Origin: RGIG5612 sp045600845
Lineage (GTDB): Bacteria > Bacillota > Clostridia > Lachnospirales > Lachnospiraceae
Reading direction: 5' to 3'
Length of the DNA: 48,990 nt
NCBI GenBank assembly: GCA_045600845.1
Contig: JAZRYR010000010.1
Span: 1-48,990, forward strand
Part shown: positions 17,373 through 26,483 of the stretch, in pieces
How positions within the stretch are numbered: the first letter of the stretch is position 1
How the letters are laid out: each line of letters starts with the position of its first letter
Made by a program: the position numbers and the translations under genes
The notes under the pieces: generated by a model
The model's input: only the letters and a program-made list of their open reading frames with translations
What the model was told of the DNA's origin: nothing
Database searches by the model: none

Positions 17373-18860
17373 ATGAGCAATACTTATTTAGAGCAGTCAA
17401 GAGAACTGCCTATATATGATGAGTGCGATGTTCTGGTAGTCGGTGGTGGCGCAGCAGGACATTCTGCAGCGATTGCAGCAGCGAGAGCTGGCTGCAAAAA
17501 TATTATTCTTATGGAACGTTACGGTTACTGTGGTGGCGATGTTACCGGTGGTTACGTAATCATGGTTCCAAACCTTTCTTGGTATAACAAACAGTTTGTT
17601 CGCGGTCTTCAGGAAGAATGGTTCCAGCGCCTGAAAAAAATCCCAAATGCAGTAAGAGGCCCGGAAGGTGAAGAATTAGGAAGTACCGATCCGATGCTGA
17701 TCAATGCATGGAGTGCGATTCATGACTGTGTAAGCCGCGGTGGTTTCGAAGGTGCGAAACCAAGCTGTCTGGTTCGCGCCGTATACTATGAACCAAACCA
17801 GTTAAAAATTGAAATGGATAAAATGCTCATCGAGCATATGGACTCCATTAAAGTCATTTACCATTCCTGGGGCGTTCGTCCAATTGTGGAAGATGATGTT
17901 ATTAACGGCGTTATCTTTGAAAGCAAAGAAGGCCGTAAAGTTATTAAGGCTAAAATCGTTATTGATGCTACCGGTGATGGCGATATCTTCTGCCAGACAG
18001 GTGCTCCGTTCGCATCACTGGCTGACGCTGAGACCAGAAGCAGTACAACTGCCCTGGTATGGAGAATCGGTGGTGTAAACTATGATCTCTTTGAAGAATG
18101 GAAACATGTTCATCCAGACCAGATGGCAAACATAAGAGACTGTCTGTCAAAGAAAGCCGGTTTCCGCAGCATGGTTCTTCCATCCAACCAAAATGACGTT
18201 GTATGGGTTAACAACTGGCATGCAGACAAAGACTGCTCCAATGTTGCAGATATCACTTTCACAGAAATGAAGACCCGCGACACTATGAGAGATGTTCTCG
18301 AATACTTAAGAGCTACCATTCCTGTAGCTTTCCGTGATGCTTATATTTACGACATCGCTCCACAATTAGGTGCCAGATGTAGCCGCAGACTGAAAGGCGA
18401 ATATGTTATGACAATGAAAGATTTCGCTCTCGGCCTGAAACATGAAGACGTTATTGCATGGCACTCTACCATCTGTCAGCTGAATGACTGTGGTCCTGTA
18501 GAGATTCCTTATCGGGCGATTCTTCCTCAGAAGACAGAAAACCTGCTCTGCCCAGGCCGTCACCTTTCTGCAGACGACGTTGCAATCGACTGGCTGACCT
18601 TAATCCCACAGTGTGTTGGTACCGGTCAGGCTGCCGGTGTTGCTGCAGCAGTTGCTATTGCAGATGGAACTACCACTCACAATGTTGACATCAAGAAGAT
18701 TCAGGACATTTTAGTTTCTCAGGACGTTCCTCTTCCTCGTCGTGACGACGTAGACCCATCTTACACCGAACTTTGTGAAGAACATGAATATGGTCTTTAC
18801 ACAGCAATGGCTAAGAAGGCAAAAGCAGAAGCAGATATTTCAAGTTTCCGTCAATGGTGA
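17373..18860 (+). CDS. FAD-dependent oxidoreductase (FAD_oxidored family), second copy
   Basis: A 495-residue soluble flavoprotein, paralogous to the one at 563-2029. FAD-binding GGGAAG (24-29) is followed by AAIAAARAGCKNIILMERYG and CGGDVTGG; the C-terminal FAD block reads LIPQCVGTGQAAGVAAA. The start is the ATG at 17373 with GGGAGG 7 nt upstream; an ATG at 17358 would place the ribosome site inside the gene. Substrate unknown. It is divergent from the peptide-type transporter, with 243 bp between them, and is closed by its own terminator, so it is a single-gene transcript. A TATACT at about 17331 may be its -10 box, with a poor -35. Confidence 0.87.
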   Translation: MSNTYLEQSRELPIYDECDVLVVGGGAAGHSAAIAAARAGCKNIILMERYGYCGGDVTGGYVIMVPNLSWYNKQFVRGLQEEWFQRLKKIPNAVRGPEGEELGSTDPMLINAWSAIHDCVSRGGFEGAKPSCLVRAVYYEPNQLKIEMDKMLIEHMDSIKVIYHSWGVRPIVEDDVINGVIFESKEGRKVIKAKIVIDATGDGDIFCQTGAPFASLADAETRSSTTALVWRIGGVNYDLFEEWKHVHPDQMANIRDCLSKKAGFRSMVLPSNQNDVVWVNNWHADKDCSNVADITFTEMKTRDTMRDVLEYLRATIPVAFRDAYIYDIAPQLGARCSRRLKGEYVMTMKDFALGLKHEDVIAWHSTICQLNDCGPVEIPYRAILPQKTENLLCPGRHLSADDVAIDWLTLIPQCVGTGQAAGVAAAVAIADGTTTHNVDIKKIQDILVSQDVPLPRRDDVDPSYTELCEEHEYGLYTAMAKKAKAEADISSFRQW

Positions 18861-18881
18861 TTTTAACCAATTCATAAAATT

Positions 18882-18912
18882 AAGGGCTCCGCTAATGCGA
18901 AGCCCTTTTTTC
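18882..18912 (+). terminator. Rho-independent terminator after the second FAD oxidoreductase
   Basis: AAGGGCTCCGC and GCGAAGCCCTT pair around TAAT with one mismatch, followed by a T-run, 22 bp after the stop codon. Confidence 0.88.
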
Positions 18913-18935
18913 AGGATTCTCTCATGCCAGAAATT

Positions 18936-19505
18936 TTAATATAATCCTTTTTTCATATCGCCTAAATGCACAAAGGCTTTATTTTTTACTTTTTCCGGCT
19001 TTGGATATTCTACGCCAAAAGTTTCTACCGTAACATGTCTCATATACTGCCCCAGCACTGGTCTGTCCTGACCGTTCGTTTTCACGGTAGCAATCTTATC
19101 TACAACATCCATGCCTTCGATTACTTTTCCAAAAGCAGCATATTTTCCATCTAAAGCAGGGGCGTCTTTATGCATAATGAAGAACTGGGAACCTGCAGAA
19201 TCCGGCAAAGCAGCACGTGCCATAGAAAGAACGCCGGCTGTATGGCTTAAATCATTTTGGAATCCATTTTCCGTAAATTCTCCTTTGATTTCATAGCCCG
19301 GTCCTCCAAATCCTTTTCCTTTTGGATCGCCGCCCTGAATCATGAATCCGTCAATAACCCGATGAAAACCCAAATAATCATAAAATCCCATATTTATCAG
19401 ATAAATAAAATTATTCACGGTGTTTGGAGCAATTTCCGGATATAATTCAGCCTTAATAATGTCGCCATTTTCCATTTCTATTGTAACGATCGGATTCTGT
19501 GCCAT
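18936..19505 (-). CDS. Peptidyl-prolyl cis-trans isomerase, cyclophilin type
   Basis: A 189-residue cyclophilin that speeds cis-trans isomerisation of proline bonds during folding. The active-site strand FHRVIDGFMIQGGDP (about 48-62, with catalytic Arg) and the GSQFFIMHKDAPALDGKYAAFGKV block (about 115-138) are clearly those of the family. There is no signal peptide, so it is cytoplasmic. AAAGGAACG precedes the ATG. It is a single gene converging on the FAD oxidoreductase terminator. Confidence 0.95.
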   Translation of the reverse strand: MAQNPIVTIEMENGDIIKAELYPEIAPNTVNNFIYLINMGFYDYLGFHRVIDGFMIQGGDPKGKGFGGPGYEIKGEFTENGFQNDLSHTAGVLSMARAALPDSAGSQFFIMHKDAPALDGKYAAFGKVIEGMDVVDKIATVKTNGQDRPVLGQYMRHVTVETFGVEYPKPEKVKNKAFVHLGDMKKGLY

Positions 19506-19657
19506 AACATTTCGTTCCTTTCTTTTTGTTCACAGACTATTCACAATTAGAACATTTTTTGTTCACTATCTGTGGTTATTATACACACATAAGAGAAGAA
19601 AACCAAATAAAAATTCTCACCTCCCTTTTTTTATTATACATTTAACAAACAAGTTTG

Positions 19658-19690
19658 AAACAGCGCTTTCCCCGAAGCGCTGTTTTATTG
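19658..19690 (-). terminator. Probable terminator after the LytTR gene
   Basis: AAACAGCGCTT and AAGCGCTGTTT form a perfect 11 bp stem around TCCCCG, about 20 bp after the LytTR stop codon on the minus strand. T-rich sequence flanks it on both strands, so it may work in both directions. Confidence 0.7.
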
Positions 19691-19706
19691 TCCTTACATA
19701 CTATTT

Positions 19707-20189
19707 TCAGATTTTAATAAAACGTTCTTCTAATCGTTCCTTCACCCTTTTATAATACGTTTTTCCTACCGGTATCACTTCGTTATTTTCTAACAGCAAG
19801 GACTCTCTGCGGAATTTTTTAATTTTATTTATTGGAACTAAAAAAGAACGGTGGACCCGGAAAAATCCCAAATCCATTAACCGTTCTTCGATTTCTTCCA
19901 AAGTGGCATAGGTCTCAATCGTATCCTGGGGGCTATGTATTACCGCAACCCTTCCAAAGGCTTCAATGTAATCAATCTTATCCAGTTCTAAAACATAGAG
20001 TTCTCCTTTGGAGCGAACCAGTATCTTCACAGGCACATATTCCCGGTTCACGCGCAGAATTTCTGTCAAAAAACGCCGATAATACAATGTCGATGCTTCC
20101 TTTTCCACAATTTCCGTTTTTGCTGTGAATCCGAAAGCATCTTCTATATGCTTATTGTTTTCGTTAAAACAAAAAACGATATTGTGCAT
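19707..20189 (-). CDS. LytTR-domain DNA-binding regulator without a receiver domain
   Basis: A regulator of about 160 residues. The C-terminal ~100 residues match LytTR: VKILVRSKGELYVLELDKIDYIEAFGR, then a HRSFLVPINKIKKF strand and GKTYYKRVKE, the usual end. LytTR domains bind DNA through beta strands and usually sit behind a phosphorylated receiver. Here the first ~55 residues are too short for a receiver and have no phospho-acceptor pattern, so the input is unknown. The start is uncertain: the ATG at 20189 is chosen over a TTG at 20222, and neither has a good ribosome site. It is a single gene between two terminators and has no kinase partner in the window. Confidence 0.8.
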   Translation of the reverse strand: MHNIVFCFNENNKHIEDAFGFTAKTEIVEKEASTLYYRRFLTEILRVNREYVPVKILVRSKGELYVLELDKIDYIEAFGRVAVIHSPQDTIETYATLEEIEERLMDLGFFRVHRSFLVPINKIKKFRRESLLLENNEVIPVGKTYYKRVKERLEERFIKI

Positions 20190-20245
20190 AAATTGTCCAA
20201 AGATGCTGAAATACAATGTCAATATGCTTATGTGGATATAATATT

Positions 20246-20285
20246 ATTAAAAACCGGATTGCTCCTTGTTTTGGAACAATCCGGT
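20246..20285 (-). terminator. Rho-independent terminator of ileS
   Basis: Read on the minus strand, ACCGGATTG and CAATCCGGT belong to a 13 bp stem with one mismatch, followed by a TTTTTAATAATATT tract, 36 bp after the ileS stop codon. Confidence 0.85.
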
Positions 20286-20321
20286 CCGAATATTATTCAA
20301 TCATCTCGAATATTTTGAATA

Positions 20322-23300
20322 TTAGTTCTTTTTTACACCGATTTCTACCTTTTCTCCGTTAATATCCCATTCCTTGGAAATGCCATCTACCTGACCGGTT
20401 ACAACATCGCTTGCCATAACATCGGTCAGCATCAGTTCTTTCTTTCGGTTAACAATATCTTCTACCTTTGCGTTGTTATTGATATAGATGGTAATCATAT
20501 CCATAACTTCAAAGTCCGCTTCTTTTCTCATGGTCTGGATCTTGCTTACCAGCTCACGGATGAAGCCTTCTTCAATCAGGTCAGCGGTTAAGTTCAGGTC
20601 AAGAACTACCGTAATACCGAAATCGCTCATGGACTCGAAGCCTTCTACCTGAGCAGTTTCAATCAGCAGGTCTTCTTTTGAAAGTTCTGCTTCTCCTCCG
20701 GATAAAGCTAACTTCAGGCTGCCCGTTGCGTTGATTTCATCCATTGCTGCGTTTCCATCCACTGCTGCCAGAGCATTACGGATTTCACCAACCTGTTTGC
20801 CGAACTTCGGTCCAACGGTCTTCAGCTGTGGTTTGAAAGAGTAAGATGAGAAATCTCTTACATCGTCTTTCATTTCCACCTTTTTAACATTCAGCTCATC
20901 TGCAACAATATCCGTAAAGTAAGAACTCATCTCCCACGGAGCCTTAATGTACATATTTGCTAATGGCTGGCGGTTTTTCATTGCAGAATTATTTCTGCAT
21001 GCACGTCCCATAACTACAACATCCAGTACATGATCCATGTTCTCTTCTAGTTCTTTATCGATGAGGCTTTCATCTGCTACCGGATAATCGCAAAGATGGA
21101 TACTTTCCGGAGCATCTGCAAAATCACGACGAACCAGATTCTGGTAAATATCTTCTGTCATAAATGGTACAAATGGAGCTGCTGCTTTGCAAAGAGTTAC
21201 TAAGCAAGTATATAAGGTCATGTATGCATTAATCTTATCCTGCTCCATTCCTTTTGCCCAAAAACGGTCACGGCAACGGCGAACATACCAGTTACTTAAA
21301 TCGTCGATGAATGCCTGGAGAGCTTTACCGGATTCCGGAATCTTGTAATTGATCATATCGTCATCTACTTCCTTAATCAGGGAGTTCAGTTTTGACAGAA
21401 TCCATTTATCCATTACCGGTAATTTCTCCGGCTCTAATTTATAATCTTTTGCATTGAAGTTATCAATGTTTGCATACAGCACGAAGAATGCATAGGTGTT
21501 CCATAAGGTTCCCATGAACTTACGCTGGCCTTCTACTACAGCATCTCCATGGAATCTGCTTGGCAGCCATGGAGCAGAGTTTGTATAGAAATACCAACGG
21601 ATTGCATCCGAGCCATATTGTCCAAGAGCTTCCATAGGGTCAACCGCGTTGCCTTTGGACTTACTCATCTTCTGTCCATCCTTATCCTGAACATGTCCTA
21701 AAACGATAACGTTCTTATATGGAGACTGGTTAAATACCAGGGTAGAAATAGCCATCAGGGAGTAGAACCAGCCTCTGGTCTGATCAACAGCCTCAGAGAT
21801 AAAATCGGCAGGGAAGTGAGCCTTGAACAGTTCCTGATTCTCAAATGGATAATGGTACTGTGCGAAAGGCATGGATCCGGAATCATACCAGCAGTCGATA
21901 ACTTCTGGTACACGGTGCATTTCTTTTCCACAGATTGGGCATTTAATCGTTACATCATCAATGAACGGACGATGAAGTTCAATATCATCCGGACAGTTAT
22001 CTGACATTTCTTTTAATTCTGCAATACTGCCGATGGAATGCTGATGTCCACACTCGCATTCCCAGATATTCAAAGGAGTTCCCCAATAACGGTTTCGGCT
22101 GACCGCCCAGTCCTGAACGTTCTCCAGCCAATCGCCAAAACGTCCTTTACCGATGCTTTCCGGAATCCAGTTAACCGTATTGTTATTACGGATCAGATCA
22201 TCGCGTACTGCGGTCATCTTGATGTACCAGCTCTCTCTAGCGTAGTAGATCAAAGGAGTATCGCATCTCCAGCAGAATGGATAGCTATGCTCAAATACTG
22301 GTGCGGAGAATAATACGCCACGCTCTCTTAAGTCCTGAAGAATTAAAGGATCTGCATCTTTTACAAAGGTGCCTTCCCAAGGAGTTTCCTTAGTCATGCA
22401 GCCTTTAGAATCAACGAACTGTACGAATGGTAATTCGTAATTTCTTCCAATACGGGAGTCGTCTTCACCAAACGCAGGAGCGATATGAACGATACCGGTA
22501 CCATCGGTTAAGGTAACGTAATTGTCGCAAGTTACATAGTGAAGTTTTCCTTTAATACCACTGTAATCAACGTTCGGGAACAGAGGATGGTACTCTTTGT
22601 ACTCTAACTCTTTTCCTTTATATCTCTTAATTACTACATAGTCAGACTCTAAAACTGTTTCCAGTAAAGCTTCTGCCATGTAATAGAACTCATCGCCTTT
22701 CTGTACTTTTACATAAGTCTCGTCTGGATTTACGCAAAGTGCGGTGTTGGATGGAAGAGTCCATGGAGTTGTGGTCCATGCTAAGAAGTAAGCATTTTCG
22801 CCTGCAGCTTTAAATTTAGCGATAGCAGAACGTTCTTTTACATCTTTATACCCCTGTGCTACTTCGTGGCTGGAAAGAGGGGTTCCACAACGCGGGCAGT
22901 AAGGAACTACTTTATAACCTTTGTATAAGAGGCCTTTGTCCCAAATCTGTTTTAAAGACCACCATACAGATTCAATATAATCGTTTTCGTAAGTTACATA
23001 TGGGTTCTCCATATCAGCCCAGAAGCCAACCGTGGAAGAAAAGTCTTCCCACATGCCTTTATACTTCCAAACGCTTTCTTTACATTTTTCGATAAAAGGA
23101 GCCAGACCATATTCTTCAATCTGCTCTTTTCCGTCCAGTCCTAAGAGCTTCTCAACTTCGATTTCGACCGGAAGACCGTGAGTATCCCAACCAGCTTTTC
23201 TAGGAACTTCGTAGCCCTTCATGGTCCAGAAACGCGGAACCAGGTCTTTAATAACACGGGTTAAAACGTGTCCAATGTGAGGCTTGCCGTTCGCTGTTGG

Positions 23301-23441
23301 CGGTCCGTCATAGAACATGTACTGAGGCTTTCCTTCGTTCTCTTCCATGCTCTTTTCGAAGATGCGGTTCTCTTTCCAGAACTGCTCCACCTTTTTTTCT
23401 CTTGTCACAAAATCCAGATTAGAATTAACTTTTTCGTACAC
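20322..23441 (-). CDS. ileS: Isoleucyl-tRNA synthetase
   Basis: A 1039-residue class I synthetase that charges tRNA-Ile. HIGH is at 55-58 (within PPTANGKPHIGH), KMSKS at about 591-595, and the large editing domain (CP1) lies between. The length and the C-terminal domain after about residue 830 (EEGFIRELVSKIQTMRKEADF) match the longer, eukaryote-like IleRS2 type, which in known cases is less sensitive to mupirocin; sensitivity here is not shown. AGGAGG-like sequence precedes the ATG. It lies 87 bp after pncB on the same strand. I see no T-box (no AAGGTGG-type specifier region) in that gap, which is unusual for an aminoacyl-tRNA synthetase gene in this phylum. Confidence 0.97.
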   Translation of the reverse strand: MYEKVNSNLDFVTREKKVEQFWKENRIFEKSMEENEGKPQYMFYDGPPTANGKPHIGHVLTRVIKDLVPRFWTMKGYEVPRKAGWDTHGLPVEIEVEKLLGLDGKEQIEEYGLAPFIEKCKESVWKYKGMWEDFSSTVGFWADMENPYVTYENDYIESVWWSLKQIWDKGLLYKGYKVVPYCPRCGTPLSSHEVAQGYKDVKERSAIAKFKAAGENAYFLAWTTTPWTLPSNTALCVNPDETYVKVQKGDEFYYMAEALLETVLESDYVVIKRYKGKELEYKEYHPLFPNVDYSGIKGKLHYVTCDNYVTLTDGTGIVHIAPAFGEDDSRIGRNYELPFVQFVDSKGCMTKETPWEGTFVKDADPLILQDLRERGVLFSAPVFEHSYPFCWRCDTPLIYYARESWYIKMTAVRDDLIRNNNTVNWIPESIGKGRFGDWLENVQDWAVSRNRYWGTPLNIWECECGHQHSIGSIAELKEMSDNCPDDIELHRPFIDDVTIKCPICGKEMHRVPEVIDCWYDSGSMPFAQYHYPFENQELFKAHFPADFISEAVDQTRGWFYSLMAISTLVFNQSPYKNVIVLGHVQDKDGQKMSKSKGNAVDPMEALGQYGSDAIRWYFYTNSAPWLPSRFHGDAVVEGQRKFMGTLWNTYAFFVLYANIDNFNAKDYKLEPEKLPVMDKWILSKLNSLIKEVDDDMINYKIPESGKALQAFIDDLSNWYVRRCRDRFWAKGMEQDKINAYMTLYTCLVTLCKAAAPFVPFMTEDIYQNLVRRDFADAPESIHLCDYPVADESLIDKELEENMDHVLDVVVMGRACRNNSAMKNRQPLANMYIKAPWEMSSYFTDIVADELNVKKVEMKDDVRDFSSYSFKPQLKTVGPKFGKQVGEIRNALAAVDGNAAMDEINATGSLKLALSGGEAELSKEDLLIETAQVEGFESMSDFGITVVLDLNLTADLIEEGFIRELVSKIQTMRKEADFEVMDMITIYINNNAKVEDIVNRKKELMLTDVMASDVVTGQVDGISKEWDINGEKVEIGVKKN

Positions 23442-23528
23442 TTTCGTTTCCTCCTTTTTCTCACAGGCTTTCTCGTCACCTGTAAGCGTGTCCGTTTTTA
23501 TATTGACCCGTCCTGCGGGCTTTTCACT

Positions 23529-24986
23529 TTATTTATTCAGGCTGTGCGCTTGATCCAGAAGCTGATGCTTGGTCTGGTAAAGCTTATCCGAAAGATCCAC
23601 ATAAACCTTGCTAGGATTTACCAGACGTCTGGTCTCATCCCACAACGTATTCAGTTCTTTCGCACAGTTTTCTGTAATTTCAGATACGCTCGGGCTTTCA
23701 TAAACACAAACGCCTTTATCAAATACCTTTACAAGAAGCTCTCTTAAGGTAAAGGTGCCGGCTTTTACTAAAGTCTTTTTCCAGGTACTCACTGGATCGA
23801 AGAGCAGGATGTCTTCGTCTTCGGAATACTTCTCATCCGCCATGCAGATCAAATCACCGATAATTTTTCCCGTCTCTTTTCCGTAAATACGGTAGATGGT
23901 TTTATTACCAGGATTGGTAATCTTTTCAATATTTTCCGAGACTTTGATCTTCGGCAGGAATTCTTCGGAGCCTTCTGGTTTTACGGCAACTAATTTATAT
24001 ACACCGCCGAAAGAAGGCCAATCTTTAGAAGTAATCATGTTGGTACCAACCCCCCAGGAAGTAATGGTTGCGCCCTGACTCTTCAGGGAAGCAATCAGAT
24101 TCTCATCCAGATCGGAAGAAGCAGAAATCACTGCATCCGGATAACCAGCGTCATCCAGCATCTTACGAGCTTTCTTGGAGAGATAAGCTAAGTCGCCGGA
24201 ATCTAAACGGATTCCGTAAAAGCTGGATTTAATTCCTTTTGCTTTCATTTCGTCAAAAACTTTGATTGCGTTTGGAACGCCGGAATTTAAGGTATCATAA
24301 GTATCTACCAGAAGAATGCATGCATTTGGATAAAGCTCTGCATAAGTCTTAAAGGCAGTGTATTCATCCGGGAAGCTCATTACCCAGCTATGGGCATGAG
24401 TACCTTTTACCGCTACATCGAACATCTGACCGGTTAAAACGTCAGAGGTTCCTACGCAGCCTGCGATACACGCAGCACGTGCACCATATATACCAGCATC
24501 TGGTCCCTGGGCACGACGAAGTCCGAATTCCATTACACCGCCGCCTGCGGCATAAACAACGCGGCTGGTCTTCGTAGCAATCAAGCTCTGGTGATTTACG
24601 ATGTTCAGTAAAGCAGCCTCTAACAGCTGAGCTTCCATAATCGGTGCAACAACCTTAATCATCGGTTCGTAAGGAAACATTACGGTTCCTTCCGGAAGGG
24701 CGTAAATGTCGCCGGTAAAATGATAAGAGCTTAAGTAATCCAAAAAGTCCTCATCAAAAATCTTCAGGCTTCTTAAATAAGCGATGTCATCGTAAGAGAA
24801 GTTTAAGTTCTTTACATACTCAATTACCTGCTCTAATCCACAGCAGATGGCATAGCCACCATCACATGGATTTTTACGATAAAATGCGTCAAATACTACG
24901 ATCTCTTTGTTTCCATATTTAAAGTAGCCCTGCATCATTGTCAGTTCATACAAGTCGGTCAGTAAAGTAAGATTTCTTTTTTCCAT
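23529..24986 (-). CDS. pncB: Nicotinate phosphoribosyltransferase
   Basis: A 485-residue enzyme of NAD salvage that joins nicotinate and PRPP to nicotinate mononucleotide with ATP use. The N-terminus (LTDLYELTMMQGYFKYG, about 8-24) and the phosphoribosyl-binding stretch with GIRLDSGDLAYLSKKAR (about 255-271) and WGVGTNMITS are typical. The PRPP it needs is made by Prs, encoded near the other end of the window. It appears to be the first gene of a pncB-ileS transcript, starting divergently from murI with about 130 bp between them. Confidence 0.96.
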   Translation of the reverse strand: MEKRNLTLLTDLYELTMMQGYFKYGNKEIVVFDAFYRKNPCDGGYAICCGLEQVIEYVKNLNFSYDDIAYLRSLKIFDEDFLDYLSSYHFTGDIYALPEGTVMFPYEPMIKVVAPIMEAQLLEAALLNIVNHQSLIATKTSRVVYAAGGGVMEFGLRRAQGPDAGIYGARAACIAGCVGTSDVLTGQMFDVAVKGTHAHSWVMSFPDEYTAFKTYAELYPNACILLVDTYDTLNSGVPNAIKVFDEMKAKGIKSSFYGIRLDSGDLAYLSKKARKMLDDAGYPDAVISASSDLDENLIASLKSQGATITSWGVGTNMITSKDWPSFGGVYKLVAVKPEGSEEFLPKIKVSENIEKITNPGNKTIYRIYGKETGKIIGDLICMADEKYSEDEDILLFDPVSTWKKTLVKAGTFTLRELLVKVFDKGVCVYESPSVSEITENCAKELNTLWDETRRLVNPSKVYVDLSDKLYQTKHQLLDQAHSLNK

Positions 24987-25083
24987 TTTCTTATTCCTTT
25001 CACAAGGTGATAATCTTTGGTATTATAACACATTCTTTTTCCAATGAGATGAAAAACTTTCACATTTTCAACAGGTCTTTGGC

Positions 25084-25112
25084 TTTACTAAGAAGCTATA
25101 AAATGATAAAAT
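25084..25112 (+). promoter_or_regulatory. Promoter giving an apparently leaderless murI transcript
   Basis: TTTACT (25084-25089) and TAAAAT (25107-25112) are spaced by 17 bp. The -10 box ends 7 nt before the murI ATG, so transcription should begin at or next to the start codon. No Shine-Dalgarno sequence is present. Confidence 0.5.
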
Positions 25113-25119
25113 TTCAAGC

Positions 25120-25932
25120 ATGGAAAAGAATAATTTACCGATTGGCGTTTTTGATTCCGGTGTCGGCGGCCTCACCGTTTGCAGAGAAATTTTCCGGAAT
25201 CTGCCAAATGAAAAAATCATATATTTCGGTGATACTGCCAGAGTTCCTTATGGTAACAAGTCCCAGGAAACCATCATCCGTTATTCGAAACAGATAGCGC
25301 AGTTTTTGGTTCATCAAAAGGTTAAGGCAATTGTTATTGCTTGTAATACGGCCAGTGCTCTGGCGTTGGATGCTTTAAAGGATTTCGTAGACGTTCCGGT
25401 CATCGGCGTCGTAGAACCAGGAGCGGTTGCGGCAAACAAAGTAACCCGGAACAACCGCATCGGGGTTATCGCTACTTCCGGTACCATCAGCAGCGGCCTT
25501 TACGGAAAATATATTCGGGAATTGAACCCAAAAGCTTCCATTTTTGGTCAGGCTTGTCCTCTCTTTGTAAGCTTAGTCGAAGAAGGCATGATTGATGACC
25601 CGGTTACGATCATGATGATTCACCGCTATATTGATGGACTGATTGAAAAGGATGATATTGACACGCTGATTTTAGGCTGTACCCATTATCCGCTTTTAAG
25701 GACAGTAATTTCACGGGAAATCGGAAGCGAAATCACTCTGGTAAATCCGGCTTATGAAACAGCGAACGCTTTAAAAGATCTTTTAATCCGCGAGGGAATC
25801 GAAAGTACAAAAAAAGCTGATTTTCATGACCATGATTTCTTTGTCAGCGATGGAACGAAAAAGTTCCAGGAATTTGCAAAAGAAGTTTTGGAATTAGATA
25901 TTGAAGATGCAAAACTGAAAATTTTAGAATAA
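25120..25932 (+). CDS. murI: Glutamate racemase
   Basis: A 270-residue racemase that makes D-glutamate for peptidoglycan. IGVFDSGVGGLTV (8-20) holds the first catalytic acid region; the two catalytic cysteines lie in IACNTASA (about 74-81) and LGCTHYPLL (about 184-192). The conserved family start is only seven residues after the ATG and an in-frame stop lies at 25099, so no other usable start exists. There is no ribosome site; a promoter-like pair places the transcript start on the ATG. It is monocistronic, ending in a perfect hairpin terminator. Confidence 0.95.
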   Translation: MEKNNLPIGVFDSGVGGLTVCREIFRNLPNEKIIYFGDTARVPYGNKSQETIIRYSKQIAQFLVHQKVKAIVIACNTASALALDALKDFVDVPVIGVVEPGAVAANKVTRNNRIGVIATSGTISSGLYGKYIRELNPKASIFGQACPLFVSLVEEGMIDDPVTIMMIHRYIDGLIEKDDIDTLILGCTHYPLLRTVISREIGSEITLVNPAYETANALKDLLIREGIESTKKADFHDHDFFVSDGTKKFQEFAKEVLELDIEDAKLKILE

Positions 25933-25943
25933 GAAACTAAAAA

Positions 25944-25979
25944 ATGCCGCACACATATGCGGCATAATTTTTTCTTTTT
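25944..25979. terminator. Bidirectional terminator between murI and the membrane-anchored hypothetical gene
   Basis: ATGCCGCA and TGCGGCAT form a perfect 8 bp stem around CACATA, with a T-run after it on the plus strand and an A-run before it, so it can also stop the minus-strand ispE operon. Confidence 0.88.
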
Positions 25980-25982
25980 GAA

Positions 25983-26438
25983 CTAGCGAAGTTTGTCGAT
26001 GAAGCTGACTTTCTTCTTTCCGTTTTTATCCCTCTTGCCTTCTACAGCAACCGGTCCACGGATTCTCTTTGCAGAAGAAACATAGATACCAGATACCATG
26101 GCGTGTACTTCTTGTTTTGGAAGAAGAGTTTTGAAAACTTTATCATCGCAAACAAGATTCATGATACGGCTGCCAACCTTTGCCTTTATGATAGGAACCC
26201 TGCCAATTTTCGCCAGAAAGTTTGAGTCCTCATAAACTACTTTCGGTAATCCTGCATTTTTCAGTCGCATTTTCTTCATGTCAATAATATAGAAATCCAT
26301 CGGTTGAGCCGAGCGCTCAATATCCTCTTGATGTTTTGCATTCTTTTTGTCCATTCTTTTTCCAAAAATAAGGAAAAAAGCACCCAAAAGAAGAGCTATG
26401 CCCAATACAACTATTGTTACTATTAACCACGCAGACAT
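25983..26438 (-). CDS. Membrane-anchored protein of unknown function
   Basis: I do not recognise this 151-residue protein. It begins with one strong transmembrane helix (about residues 3-26, WLIVTIVVLGIALLLGAFF and following), then a basic stretch and a soluble domain of about 120 residues ending in a lysine-rich tail (KRDKNGKKKVSF). It should be cytoplasm-facing with an N-terminal anchor. The ATG at 26438 is chosen because AAAGGAG lies 8 nt upstream; a start at 26459 would precede it. It is the last gene of the ispE-gntR operon, 45 bp after gntR. No catalytic motif is evident. Confidence 0.75.
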   Translation of the reverse strand: MSAWLIVTIVVLGIALLLGAFFLIFGKRMDKKNAKHQEDIERSAQPMDFYIIDMKKMRLKNAGLPKVVYEDSNFLAKIGRVPIIKAKVGSRIMNLVCDDKVFKTLLPKQEVHAMVSGIYVSSAKRIRGPVAVEGKRDKNGKKKVSFIDKLR

Positions 26439-26483
26439 GATTGAATCTCCTTTATCCAATAATATACATCGTAGTATTTTACA

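Noticed and set aside
20322..23441. Mupirocin-resistant ileS as an acquired resistance gene
   Set aside because: The long IleRS2 form is the only ileS in view, sits in a housekeeping context, and is native to many Clostridia; no sign of transfer.
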